Below are positions 33,035 through 41,888 of a DNA stretch of 64,000 nt, in pieces (the stretch's first letter is position 1; every line of letters begins with the position of its first letter). The translations under genes were made by a program, and so were the position numbers. The notes under the pieces were generated by a model. That model was given only the letters and a program-made list of their open reading frames with translations. It had not been told where the DNA came from and searched no databases. The stretch lies in NCBI GenBank assembly GCA_021413735.1, contig JAIOPV010000042.1, forward strand, positions 22,486-86,485. Reading direction: 5' to 3'. This DNA comes from Planctomycetota bacterium. GTDB lineage: Bacteria > Planctomycetota > Planctomycetia > Gemmatales > Gemmataceae.

Positions 33035-34046
33035 ATGTCGCGATTGCCGCTGATGCTGTCTGTGCTGGTGTTCGTCGCTGGCGTAGGCGGCTTGCTCGCG
33101 GCTCAACCGCCGAAGGATACGCCAGCCACCAAGTAGGCGACTTACGCGGGCAAGCCCTTCTCGGAGTGGGTTCGGTTGCTCCACAGTCGAGACCCAGATG
33201 AGCGAACGAAGGCGATCTTTGCCGTGCGAGCGATGGCGCAGCAGACAGATGCTATTGCCGAAAAATTGCTCGCAATAGTGGTCAACAAGAAAGACCAATC
33301 GCTGGCCGTGGTCGAGGCGTTGATCGATCTCGGTCCCAAGGCGATTCCCGTTCTCACTCAAGGGTTGTGGTCCGATGACGAACGGACGCGTTCGGAGTGT
33401 CTGGACGTCCTTCGACAAATCGGGTTTGACGGTCGCCCGGCCACGAAATCGGTAGCGCGATTACTGGCCGATCCGAGACCCGATCGGACCCGCTGCGAAA
33501 GACACTGTGCTCGCGATTCGCAAGAAGTTCGCCGAGGACAAGAAGGTCGCCGAGAACGGTCGAGGTCAAGTGGCGCTCGCGTTGTTGCGAATCGCCCGCG
33601 ACCCCGATGCGGCCAAAATCCTTCGAGATAGCCTTCCCGCCAAGACCACACTGCCACCGGAACAACATCTCGCCGTTCTCTGGCGAATCGACTCTGGACC
33701 CGACACGGTCGCGACTTTCACGGAGTTGTTGAAATCAGACTAACCCCGAATCGCAACGGGTGCGGCTGCTCACTTGGGCACGAAATCGAAAGAAGCGATC
33801 CCATTCCTCGTGAAGATGCTCGCACCCGATAAGTCGCCAGCGTATGCCGTCGCAACTCTCGTTCGGCTGGGACCGGACGCGAAAGGGGCGTTGGAAGCAC
33901 TTCGCGGAGCGACAAAGAATGAAGACGACATGACGGCGCTGTGGAATGGTTCCGGGTCTGAAATGGATGGTTCCGGACGGGGGTGGGTAAGTGAGCCGGA
34001 ATCAAACACTGACTTCGTTATACCTCTCCCTTTGAAGCACGCATAA
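33035..34046 (+). pseudogene. disrupted secreted HEAT-repeat protein
   Basis: A start at 33035 gives a signal peptide (MSRLPLMLSVLVFVAGVGG) and reads to TAG at 33134. The same frame continues with HEAT-like helices (RTKAIFAVRAMAQQ, VVEALIDLGPKAIPVL) to about 33480, then continues one frame over (VLAIRKKFAEDKKVA, QVALALLRIARDPDA) to TAA at 33741, and resumes past that stop (EAIPFLVKMLAPD, VATLVRLGPDAKGALEAL). Two stops and one frameshift make it a clear pseudogene, unless the sequence contains errors. The 3' end runs into the dispersed repeat at 33967. Confidence 0.85.
33967..34004 (+). repeat. dispersed 40-bp palindromic repeat, copy 2
   Basis: GGTTCCGGACGGGGGTGGG and GCCGGAATC match copy 1 (read on minus) and copy 3. 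Both this and copy 3 continue into ACTTCGTTATACC. It lies at the 3' end of the HEAT pseudogene. Confidence 0.65.
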
Positions 34047-34122
34047 GATGAGAGAAGTGAGCCTTCCACATGGAAGGTCTGGCACCGGTTCGCCCGTCAC
34101 CGACGCACGCGGTAGGACACCA

Positions 34123-35049
34123 ATGCCACGCAAAATCATCATCGTCGCCGATCCGGGCATCGACACCGCTTTCGCGGTCGCGCTCGCTCTCAACGACCCC
34201 AATCTCGAAGTCGTTGGGCTGCTGCCTACCGCCGGGAATGTGAACTCCGAACAGGCCACCGCCAACGTTCACACCCTGATTGACGTCATCGACCCGCCGA
34301 AGTGGCCACGGCTTGCAGCCGCACTGCCCGCACGGTACGACGCCGACGGAATTGCTCTCCACGGTCCGGGGGGGCTTGGCGGCGTGACTTTTCCGAGCGC
34401 CACGAGGCACACGCTGCACCCCGCCGACAAAGTGCTGTGCGAACTCGCGCATGAGAACCCACGGCAGGTTACGGTCATCAATCTGGGGCCGCTCACGACG
34501 CTCGCCGCGGCCATCGACCGCGACCCAACACTTCCCGCCGTCCTCGATCAAACCGTGATTGTGGGCGGTTGCTGGAATGTGCCCGGCAATGCTGGCCCCG
34601 TCGCGGAGTTTCACGTTCACCTTGATCCGGAGGCGGCCAAGCGGGTGCTGCACGGCGAACTGCACCCGCTGCTCATTCCGCTCGACGTGACGCGAAAGCT
34701 GATCTTCTCGCCGTCGGATTTGTTGGAGTTGCCGAACCCGGATTCACGGACGTGTCAGTTCTTGCGGAAGATCGTGCCGTTTGGCATCCGTGCGAGTTCC
34801 AACCTGTACGGCATCGAAGGCTTCCACCTGAAAGATGTGCTCGGCACGGTGGCGGTGGCGGTGCCCGCGTTGGTGTCGAGTGAGCCGCGATATGTGGACG
34901 TCGAGACTCGCGGCGAACTGACACGCGGCATGACCGTGGTCGATGCGCGGCCAACGCCGGCATTGCCTCCGAACTCGCGAGTGGCGACGAGTGTCTCGGT
35001 TGCGGAAGTGCGGAGCTACATTCTGAAAACCCTGAAGCAAGCGACATAG
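34123..35049 (+). CDS. nucleoside hydrolase-like protein with altered metal site
   Basis: The 308-residue protein has the inosine-uridine preferring nucleoside hydrolase fold: KIIIVADPGIDTAFA at residues 4-18, INLGPLTTLAAAI, and AEFHVHLDPEAAKRVL. In active enzymes the first motif is DxDPGxDD and the Ca2+ shell includes its last Asp and an Asn in the AEFN segment. Here these read VADPGIDT and AEFH, so two ligands appear replaced. The late segment FHLKDVLG keeps the Asp. It may be inactive or act on another substrate. The start at 34123 (MPRKIIIV) is chosen over an upstream Met lacking family sequence. Confidence 0.8.
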   Translation: MPRKIIIVADPGIDTAFAVALALNDPNLEVVGLLPTAGNVNSEQATANVHTLIDVIDPPKWPRLAAALPARYDADGIALHGPGGLGGVTFPSATRHTLHPADKVLCELAHENPRQVTVINLGPLTTLAAAIDRDPTLPAVLDQTVIVGGCWNVPGNAGPVAEFHVHLDPEAAKRVLHGELHPLLIPLDVTRKLIFSPSDLLELPNPDSRTCQFLRKIVPFGIRASSNLYGIEGFHLKDVLGTVAVAVPALVSSEPRYVDVETRGELTRGMTVVDARPTPALPPNSRVATSVSVAEVRSYILKTLKQAT

Positions 35050-35062
35050 CGGGGGTTGGCGG

Positions 35063-35494
35063 ATGCGGATGTCTCGCGGAATCACGGTGACGTTGCTTTC
35101 AGGGCTGATGCTCACCGCATGTTTGACAAGCGGCGGTTGCGGACGGCGGCATGCAGACCACACCTGGTACGATGCCCAGGGTCACGCGATTTCCGAGAAC
35201 TGGAAAACCGACACCAGCGGCAAGCAAATCCCCGACCCGTTCCCACATGATCGTTATGGCAGGCAGTGGGTCTACGACGCGAACGGCGTGTTGATGCCGT
35301 TGCCGCCGCCGACCGGCTACTCCTACCACCCGACCTACTGGTGGTGGGGCGGTTCGGGTTATCGCTCGACGAGTTCTGGCACGTCGTATCGGACTGGCTC
35401 GCCGGGAGCAGGTGGGCCTTCACCATCTTCGTCGTCTTCATCTTCGTCGGTGAGTCGTGGTGGTTTCGGCAGCATCGGACTGAGCGGCGGCTGA
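35063..35494 (+). CDS. small lipoprotein, Ser/Gly-rich tail
   Basis: The 143-residue protein starts with a lipoprotein-like signal (TLLSGLMLTACLTSGGC; the lipobox Cys is probably in LTAC or SGGC). The mature part has a WYDAQGH / WVYDANG repeat, a Pro/Tyr/Trp stretch (PTYWWWGGSGY) and a low-complexity Ser/Gly end. Small exported proteins of this type are common in planctomycetes. No function is known. It lies 14 bases after the nucleoside hydrolase-like gene. Confidence 0.6.
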   Translation: MRMSRGITVTLLSGLMLTACLTSGGCGRRHADHTWYDAQGHAISENWKTDTSGKQIPDPFPHDRYGRQWVYDANGVLMPLPPPTGYSYHPTYWWWGGSGYRSTSSGTSYRTGSPGAGGPSPSSSSSSSSVSRGGFGSIGLSGG

Positions 35495-35530
35495 GAGCAG
35501 ACAGACACGCAAACTGTTGGAGCACCGTAC

Positions 35531-35995
35531 ATGGCGCGAGAACCGATTCCGACGTGGAGTTACGCTCTGGTGGTTGTGCGTCGTGGCGACAAGTTCCTGA
35601 TGGTTCATGAGGTGAAGCACGGTCAGTTGTGGTATGTGCCGGCGGGTCGCGTGGAGCCTGGCGAAACGTTCGCGGAGGCAGCTGTTCGCGAGACATGGGA
35701 AGAAGGCGGAATTCCGATCCGGCTCGTCGGCGTGATTCGAGTCGAGCATTCGCCGCAGGACTTCGGAGCGCGAATGCGGGTGATCTTCTTGGGTGAGCCA
35801 ACGGACGACACGCCGCCGAAAAGCGTGCCCGACGCGGAATCGTTGGAGGCCGCGTGGGTTGGTGTCAATGAGCTGTCGGGGTATGCGTTGCGTGGTGACG
35901 ATGTTCGGGAGCTGTTCGAGTATGTGGCCGCTGGCGGAGTTGTGTACCCGCTGGCCGTTCTGCAACTGGAGGGGTTGCCGTACCCGATCAGTTGA
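35531..35995 (+). CDS. Nudix hydrolase
   Basis: The 154-residue protein has a canonical Nudix box at residues about 39-61: GRVEPGETFAEAAV then RETWEEGG, with all metal-binding Glu present. The remaining fold is a single Nudix domain. The substrate is unknown; small stand-alone members hydrolyse oxidised nucleotides, ADP-ribose or similar. It is convergent with the efflux operon, with a 13-base gap. Confidence 0.85.
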   Translation: MAREPIPTWSYALVVVRRGDKFLMVHEVKHGQLWYVPAGRVEPGETFAEAAVRETWEEGGIPIRLVGVIRVEHSPQDFGARMRVIFLGEPTDDTPPKSVPDAESLEAAWVGVNELSGYALRGDDVRELFEYVAAGGVVYPLAVLQLEGLPYPIS

Positions 35996-36008
35996 ACTGA
36001 GGACGCCT

Positions 36009-37595
36009 TCAAGAGTGGACATATCCGGGGCGGAATCGAGCAGGCAGCAGCCTCAACCAGAACATGCGTGCGATCAACAGGGCAGCCAACGCCGCGGACG
36101 TGATCCCGAACCCCGCATAGATGTCCGCGAACACCAAGGCGTCGGCCTGGTAGTTGACTGAGCGGAACATCAGCGTCTCGGCTCGTCGAGCGGCTTCGGG
36201 TGATCCACTGGCGGCAAACGTTGACTGCAATTCCGCGGTTCGATTCGCGACCTCGACCGCTTGAATATCGCCACGGTCAGACGTGTAGGAATACTGCCAC
36301 TGGTGCCCGGCCAGCAACGCGGTGGATAGAAGTCCAATTCCGATTCCGGCCCCAATGAACTGCGATGCTTGAAGACCAATTCCAATGCGAGCTTCGCAGG
36401 CAGGGTCGCCATCCGAGCGGCGCATTTCCGACTGGATGATGAGGCCGAACCCGAACCCCAGGAGGAAGCGGCCCGGAGCCATCTCCCAGGTTTGGGGTGC
36501 GGAAAACCAGTTGAACTCGACCACGTTCAACACGCTCCAGTACGGCCAGCCCAGCATTTTCGTGTAAAGAAAAGCCATCCCCAGCGTTATCAACACGAGC
36601 CCGAACACCGAGGCATTTTTCTCCAGGCGCACGGGGCTAGGAATCATCCGTCCCACGAGGAGCGACACGGCGGCTCCAAAACTCAAGGGCCAGACCTGCC
36701 AGGCGCGTTCCAATTCGCTGACATTGATGAACAGGCCACCAAACACTCCCGTCTCGGACACCTGAAAGAACTGCACCATCCCTGCGTACCCGATGAGCAA
36801 GCCCCGCGGCACTGCTTCCCGGACAATTGCGAACGTGAGACTGGGCCAAGAGAGCCACAACGTGGCAATCAGTCCAGCCAGTCCAGCGAAGGCAACAAGG
36901 AGCACGAACCGGTCATCGGCCCAGCCCATCAGTTGGCCCCACTGGAGCAGGTACCAAATGCTCGCGATCCCAAGAACGAACGCGGGGAGATATCCAAGCG
37001 AGCTGGCTGGCGACGGTGGTGGATCGGGTTTGGGATTGAGCGGGATGACACAGCCAAGTCCGAACAATGCGAGTAATCCCTCGAAGAGAAACCCTCCTTC
37101 CCAATTGGACCAGCCATACCACATGCTCGCGCCGGCGACGATCAGCGGACCGAATCCCGGCAGCAGAACCTCGAATACTTTGACCGCGCCCGGCCTCGCC
37201 TCGGGAAGCAATCGCAGACCTGCACACATCACCTGACCGGCTCCAAATCCCGCGAGGATTCGGCCGAACACTGCGACGCTATATGAGGCGTGCGTGTCCA
37301 GTCCGTTGAGGAACGCACCTGAACAGAGCATCCCAAGCCCGAGCTTAGTGAGTGTGTGCGACGACACCCGGTACTTGAGAACCGGAGATAGCAGGATCGA
37401 GAACGCGATGGTGAAGAGGTACGCAGAATGGAGTCCGTACCCAACCGAGGAGATCCAACCGTGAGAGGCGTTCATCTCGCGGAAGTTGGTGGTGTGTCCA
37501 GCCGTGGTCAGCCAGACCGAGACGAGTGCCGCCAGCGGTCCGGCCACAGCACCGACCCTCGCGAAGAAGGGGGGGCGGTCACTCGCCGTCGCCAT
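36009..37595 (-). CDS. MFS multidrug transporter, EmrB/QacA (DHA2) type
   Basis: The 528-residue integral membrane protein has about 14 hydrophobic segments, the DHA2 hallmark. FGRILAGFGAGQVMCAG corresponds to the conserved helix-4/5 region. It is the last gene of a minus-strand operon with HlyD, TolC and two small envelope proteins, so it is the inner-membrane pump of an EmrAB-TolC-like efflux system. Its start overlaps the upstream lipoprotein stop by 17 bases. The drug or metabolite is unknown. Confidence 0.85.
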   Translation of the reverse strand: MATASDRPPFFARVGAVAGPLAALVSVWLTTAGHTTNFREMNASHGWISSVGYGLHSAYLFTIAFSILLSPVLKYRVSSHTLTKLGLGMLCSGAFLNGLDTHASYSVAVFGRILAGFGAGQVMCAGLRLLPEARPGAVKVFEVLLPGFGPLIVAGASMWYGWSNWEGGFLFEGLLALFGLGCVIPLNPKPDPPPSPASSLGYLPAFVLGIASIWYLLQWGQLMGWADDRFVLLVAFAGLAGLIATLWLSWPSLTFAIVREAVPRGLLIGYAGMVQFFQVSETGVFGGLFINVSELERAWQVWPLSFGAAVSLLVGRMIPSPVRLEKNASVFGLVLITLGMAFLYTKMLGWPYWSVLNVVEFNWFSAPQTWEMAPGRFLLGFGFGLIIQSEMRRSDGDPACEARIGIGLQASQFIGAGIGIGLLSTALLAGHQWQYSYTSDRGDIQAVEVANRTAELQSTFAASGSPEAARRAETLMFRSVNYQADALVFADIYAGFGITSAALAALLIARMFWLRLLPARFRPGYVHS

Positions 37596-38088
37596 GCAAC
37601 AACCTCCGTCCTGGGGGCAGGTCGTTCACCCAGGCTAACTCCAAACCCTGAGGAGTCTGGATTGTCACAGTCGGAAGGAGCGGACCGACCTTGGCGGTCG
37701 TCAACCGCTCTGACAGATCAGTGAACGCCGCTGCCGTGAGAGCCTCTCGCTGGTTGGCGGGTAGAGCAGTCCAACCTGGACCAGTCGTGAGGACCACCGG
37801 CAGCCGCGGAACTTTTTGGTAGGTCCCGATGCCATACGGGAGCAGGGTTGGGACTGGCGGCAACACCTCCACACGCTCGAACACTGGCTTGCCGTTGGCC
37901 TGTTGCTGTTCGACCCATGTGGTAAACCCGCGAGCGGCATCGGCCACCTTGGGATCGGTGATCGTGGATCTCGGATATGCTGGTGGCAGATTGCCTGCGG
38001 CCGGTGTTTGTGGGGGCGGAGGAGCCGGCTTGCACCCCGTTGCGATAATCAACGCTGTCGCCAGGATGCTCCTGGTGTGCTGGCTCAT
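37579..38088 (-). CDS. lipoprotein of the efflux operon
   Basis: The 169-residue protein starts MSQHTRSILATALIIATGC, with a lipobox ending at Cys19 followed by Lys-Pro-Ala-Pro-rich sequence. The mature domain has no recognised motif. It overlaps the upstream small protein by 4 bases (ATGA) and the MFS gene by 17, so it is tightly coupled and probably an accessory part of the pump. Confidence 0.7.
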   Translation of the reverse strand: MSQHTRSILATALIIATGCKPAPPPPQTPAAGNLPPAYPRSTITDPKVADAARGFTTWVEQQQANGKPVFERVEVLPPVPTLLPYGIGTYQKVPRLPVVLTTGPGWTALPANQREALTAAAFTDLSERLTTAKVGPLLPTVTIQTPQGLELAWVNDLPPGRRLLHGDGE

Positions 38089-38486
38089 GGCTTCTTCCCC
38101 TTGTGCTTTTCCTCGGGCTCATGAGCCGGGTAGACCATCAACGGCGACTCCGGTGGGAGCTTCTTCGCACATGTTGTTCCGAGCGCGACGGCCAGTGTGT
38201 CGCCGGGTTCGAGCGATGCCGCCTGCCCTGGCTGGAAGCTGGCGTAGGCCACTCCAAGCAGAAGTCCAACTCCAGCTCCGCCTAGCACCGCAGGAGTCTT
38301 GGGGTGAATGAGGGTTGTTGCCGCAGCTGCCCCGAACACGGCTCCTTCAAATAGGAACAGCGACGTGATGGCTCTCCGGCGTTGGGCCGAGGTAAACCGT
38401 TGATCCTCGATGTCAAAGCCCCATTGTCCAGGTTTGGCACCGTCTGGACCGACAGGCCACGCAACGCTCCCCTCGGCTGAGTCCAT
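38085..38486 (-). CDS. small glycine-zipper membrane protein (probably frameshifted 5' end)
   Basis: The 133-residue frame has one hydrophobic Gly/Ala-rich segment (VLGGAGVGLLLGVAYASF) and a Lys-rich end. The ATG at 38486 has no good ribosome site and overlaps the preceding 67-residue frame by 73 bases. That frame supplies a signal peptide and Cys but no domain, so the two probably form one envelope protein of about 175 residues split by a frameshift. It precedes the lipoprotein with an ATGA overlap. Confidence 0.55.
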   Translation of the reverse strand: MDSAEGSVAWPVGPDGAKPGQWGFDIEDQRFTSAQRRRAITSLFLFEGAVFGAAAATTLIHPKTPAVLGGAGVGLLLGVAYASFQPGQAASLEPGDTLAVALGTTCAKKLPPESPLMVYPAHEPEEKHKGKKP

Positions 38487-38616
38487 CTTTCGGAATGACC
38501 TGTCGAACCCGGAGTTCGACCTTAGCCCCTTCGCAGAGCTGAGCGGGCGGAGGCGGTGCGGTGATGCCGAGAACCGAGACCGCGAGCAGTGCGGCGAATA
38601 CCCACAGCGATCTCAT
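38413..38616 (-). CDS. signal-peptide fragment, likely 5' part of the following gene
   Basis: The 67-residue frame is MRSLWVFAALLAVSVLGI, a Pro-rich stretch, and LCEGAKVELRVR. The ATG overlaps the TolC stop (ATGA at 38616-38613), an ideal operon start. After about residue 40 the sequence looks out of frame. Read with the 38085-38486 frame, it gives one exported protein. Confidence 0.5.
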   Translation of the reverse strand: MRSLWVFAALLAVSVLGITAPPPPAQLCEGAKVELRVRQVIPKDGLSRGERCVACRSRRCQTWTMGL

Positions 38617-40148
38617 GGCTTCACCTCTGGGAGAGGAGCGGGCAACTGCGGCGGACGTGTGAGGTCCGCTGGACTTGGGCTGGACCGCTTCCCACCACGC
38701 ACTTTCTCGATGTAGTCGAACAGCAACTCCGTGGATCGCAGGACGTCCAAGCGGGCGAGTTGGAGGTTGTACCACGCAGTCCAGCGATTCGCATCGGCCT
38801 GCAATGTGGTGACCTGGACTGCCAGCACCTCCACCGGAATCACCTGCTTCTCGGTGAGCAGTTGGCGTTGACGGACCAGAGACTCCAACCGCAATCGGTA
38901 CTCATCCTCACGCTGTCGCCATTCTTTCTCGGCGAACTGCCAGCGGTCCCACGCATCCCCCGCATCGGCGGTCACCTCGACCAGAGATTTTTCGAGGTCA
39001 AGCTGGGACCGGACCACATCAAGCCGTGAACGTCTCAAGGCAGCCCACAGACCAATATCCACCAAAGGGACATTGTAGGTGTTGCCGAAAATTGCTCCGA
39101 ACGCAAGTCCACCGTTCGCTGTGTTGGTGTTCTTCAAGCTCAGTCCAAGAGGGACTTGTCCAAGTCCAAGAAGACTGAGCACGTCCCTCTTGTCTTGGAT
39201 CTCGGCGGCTCGCAGTCCAACCTCCATAATCTTGACCTCAAGCCGCTGCTGCTTGGCCCGTGCGATCGCATCCTCTCGGCTGGTCGGAAAGTCCGGGATC
39301 AGTCCAAGGTCCACGGTGTCTGGGTCGGCCAGGTCAAACTGATACCCGGCCTCAACCTCGATCGGGACGGGTTCCTCTGCCTGCGGCACGAGTAGCCGGC
39401 TTGAGTGAAGCACCACCCCCAATCGTCGTCGGCGGACATCGAATTCCTTGCCGAGTTCAGCAACCAAAACTTCCGCACGTCCCACGTCCACACGGGCCTG
39501 GACCACCTCCAGGTCGAACGCCTGCTTCTCCGTAAACCGTTGTTGCGTTACCGCCAGGAAGTCTTGAGCATACTTGACTCCCAACTCGGCTGTCCGCAGC
39601 CCATAGGGAATCTGCTTCGCCTCGTAGAACTGTTGAGCCGCGAGAACCGCCTGGGACCGACGGACAAGTTGCTCCATCAACTCCTTCGCCCGGATACCCT
39701 CTTCCGCCAACGGCAGCGCGGCTATCTGCCCACCTGGGTCGAGCGGGAAGAACATATTCATTCGCGTCAGCGTGGCATAGTTCAAGCCGGGTTGAGCCAC
39801 AAGCGGCGTACCACCAGTCACATCTGGGAAGATGATCCGCGAGTCCTTGTCCCCGCTGAACTGGTGAAAGTTCGCAATCAATTGCGGCATGTTCGCCATT
39901 GGGACGAACGACTTCAAAGCCTCGAACCGGCCCACTGTCGCCGTGCGAACAGCCACGTTCGCACGCACAACCTCGACGTTTGCAAGGCTCCGCGCGAACG
40001 CCGCTTCGAGTCTGAGAGGGCCACTTGGCTCCGTCGGATCGGGCGGAGGCAATCGCCCCTTGAGGACTGTATGCGGCTTGAGGATGCCACAGCCGACAGC
40101 CGCGCACAGCGTGACAATGGCGAACAGCCAGGTCCGAGGGGTTACCAT
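38613..40148 (-). CDS. TolC-family outer membrane efflux lipoprotein
   Basis: The 511-residue protein forms the outer-membrane channel of a tripartite pump. It starts MVTPRTWLFAIVTLCAAVGC, a lipoprotein signal with Cys20. Two long helical repeats typical of the outer membrane efflux fold are seen (LRLEAAFARSLANVEVVRAN; ALRRSRLDVVRSQLDLEKSL), plus a QRQLLTEKQVIPVEVL helix. The start overlaps the HlyD stop by 7 bases (ATGGTAA). Confidence 0.85.
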   Translation of the reverse strand: MVTPRTWLFAIVTLCAAVGCGILKPHTVLKGRLPPPDPTEPSGPLRLEAAFARSLANVEVVRANVAVRTATVGRFEALKSFVPMANMPQLIANFHQFSGDKDSRIIFPDVTGGTPLVAQPGLNYATLTRMNMFFPLDPGGQIAALPLAEEGIRAKELMEQLVRRSQAVLAAQQFYEAKQIPYGLRTAELGVKYAQDFLAVTQQRFTEKQAFDLEVVQARVDVGRAEVLVAELGKEFDVRRRRLGVVLHSSRLLVPQAEEPVPIEVEAGYQFDLADPDTVDLGLIPDFPTSREDAIARAKQQRLEVKIMEVGLRAAEIQDKRDVLSLLGLGQVPLGLSLKNTNTANGGLAFGAIFGNTYNVPLVDIGLWAALRRSRLDVVRSQLDLEKSLVEVTADAGDAWDRWQFAEKEWRQREDEYRLRLESLVRQRQLLTEKQVIPVEVLAVQVTTLQADANRWTAWYNLQLARLDVLRSTELLFDYIEKVRGGKRSSPSPADLTRPPQLPAPLPEVKP

Positions 40149-41473
40149 GCGTCCCCTGCTTTCCGCACCGGCGCTGTCTCTTCGACCCACACATGAGCCG
40201 ACATCCCAGGCCGAATCCGAGTCTCATAGTTCTGCGGACCGTTGAACCGAATACGCACCGGCAGCCTCTGGACAACCCGAGTGAAGTTCCCGGTCGCGTT
40301 GTCTGCCGGGAACACTGAGAACACTGTCCCCGTCCCGCCAGACACGCTCTCGACCCAGCCCTCAAACGTGCGACCTGGGATCGCGTCCACGGCCACTTTG
40401 ACAGGCAATCCAACTCGCACGCGGGCCATCTGGTCTTCGGTGAAGTTTGCCACCACCCAGACGTCCTCAATGTCGAGCGGCACGATACTGAGGAACGCGG
40501 TTCGTGGAGTGAGAGTTTGACCCAGTTGGATCGTGCGCCGACTCACAATCCCACCCTGTGGGGCGCGAATCAAACAATTGCTGAGTTGCAACTGAGCCTG
40601 TCGAAACTTGGCCTCGGCGAGCGCAACGCGATCCGTGGCAGCCTTCGCGTTGGCAACCGCAACATCGGGCTGAAGTTGGGAGGCTTCGGCCTGTCCAACC
40701 GTGGCACCGGCGAACGCCAACGCACGGCGGAATTGTTCGAGCCGAACCTTGGCTTCCTGAATCTGTCGCTCACTGACCTGCACGCCCCGCTCAGCAGAGG
40801 CAACGTCGCTCTTCAGCGATTGCAACTTCGCAGCCGCTTCGCGGTAAGTCGCCTCTCGGTTGTCCCGCTCCTGGCCTGAGATCGCACCGGTTGCCGCGAG
40901 CCGGTCGAATCGGAGGCGGTACTCGTCAGCGTTCTTGACCAGTGCCTCCTGCCCGGGAATCCGTGCCTTCAACGCATTGAGAGCTTCTTCTTCCTTCTGG
41001 TGGGTTCGTTCACGCGATTCGACTTCGACTGCGGCGGCTCGCACGGCTTGATCGGCCTCATCCTTGCGGGCCGTGGCTCCGAGCAGAAGGTTCGTGCGGT
41101 CGCCCTTGACGAACCGTGCGTTCACCTCGGCCGCGACGGCTTCCGCTCGCGCTTGTCGGAGGTCGGCTTGGGCCTGATCGACTTGCAGTTGGTACGGGAC
41201 AGGGTCGAGCTGTGCGAGCGGGTCTCCCGCAGCGACCACCATATTGTCGTCAGCGTAGAGGGCCACGACCGTGCCACCGACCTCCGAAGAGACTGGAGTG
41301 ATGTTCCCCACCACATAGGCGTTATCGGTGGTGACCTGCCAGTGCGAGTGATACCACATCCAGGCCAACCCGCCGCCCGCCGCGATCAGCAGAAGCAGCG
41401 CAACGAGGTGCCGCAACCACGATCGGCGAGGAGTTGCTGGTGGTGGCGTCGGCGTATGTGTGGCTTCAGACAT
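40142..41473 (-). CDS. HlyD/EmrA-family membrane fusion protein
   Basis: The 443-residue periplasmic adaptor has one N-terminal membrane anchor (about residues 22-40, LRHLVALLLLIAAGGGLAW), then TTDNAYVVGNITPVSSEVGG, the biotinyl-lipoyl-like half motif of EmrA proteins. A long helical hairpin (residues about 95-245) is followed by RAPQGGIVSRRTIQLGQTL. It is the first gene of the efflux operon and couples the MFS pump to the TolC channel. No regulator gene is found next to it. Confidence 0.9.
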   Translation of the reverse strand: MSEATHTPTPPPATPRRSWLRHLVALLLLIAAGGGLAWMWYHSHWQVTTDNAYVVGNITPVSSEVGGTVVALYADDNMVVAAGDPLAQLDPVPYQLQVDQAQADLRQARAEAVAAEVNARFVKGDRTNLLLGATARKDEADQAVRAAAVEVESRERTHQKEEEALNALKARIPGQEALVKNADEYRLRFDRLAATGAISGQERDNREATYREAAAKLQSLKSDVASAERGVQVSERQIQEAKVRLEQFRRALAFAGATVGQAEASQLQPDVAVANAKAATDRVALAEAKFRQAQLQLSNCLIRAPQGGIVSRRTIQLGQTLTPRTAFLSIVPLDIEDVWVVANFTEDQMARVRVGLPVKVAVDAIPGRTFEGWVESVSGGTGTVFSVFPADNATGNFTRVVQRLPVRIRFNGPQNYETRIRPGMSAHVWVEETAPVRKAGDAW

Positions 41474-41750
41474 CGTTGTCGCCGGTTGGTAACTGTGAAG
41501 TCCACCCCTGGGCTTGCCTCATCATACCAGTGTGTGTGTGGTGCGCGGTCTACAACCGACCAAACACGTCGGCTTGATTGAGGCCGCGTTCCAGGTCGGA
41601 AATCACTTCCGGGTTTGCCGTCTCCATTGCGAGATGCCCGCCATCTGTCAAGGCCATTGCGACGGTATCACAGGCCCGAGCATTCACGCGGTGAGCGTGA
41701 TCGCGGACAAGTTGCCCAAATCGATTCTGGAGCCGAACATCCAATTTGGC

Positions 41751-41788
41751 AATGCCGGAGGTGGGGTGGGCATGTCGTCCGGAATCGG
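41751..41788 (+). repeat. dispersed 40-bp repeat, copy 3, in a gene-poor gap
   Basis: GCCGGAGGTGGGGTGGGCAT and GTCCGGAATC match copies at 6338 and 33967; as in copy 2, ACTTCGTTATACC follows. The surrounding gap 41474-41888 contains short open frames on both strands, none with a convincing start, domain or codon pattern. Confidence 0.65.
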
Positions 41789-41888
41789 TTATGCACTTCG
41801 TTATACCCACTGTGGCTGAACCTTCGGTTGCATCGGTTGTGAGTTTCGGTAAACTGGCGACGTTGCACAGGACGTGCGGGAGAATCGC

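Noticed and set aside
33985..34050. Possible tRNA T-arm (GTTTGATTCCGGC on the minus strand)
   Set aside because: Stem positions do not pair; it belongs to the dispersed repeat.
41514..41819. Overlapping frames on both strands between the efflux operon and rfbB
   Set aside because: No recognisable domain, no ribosome site, and the region contains the dispersed 40-bp repeat.
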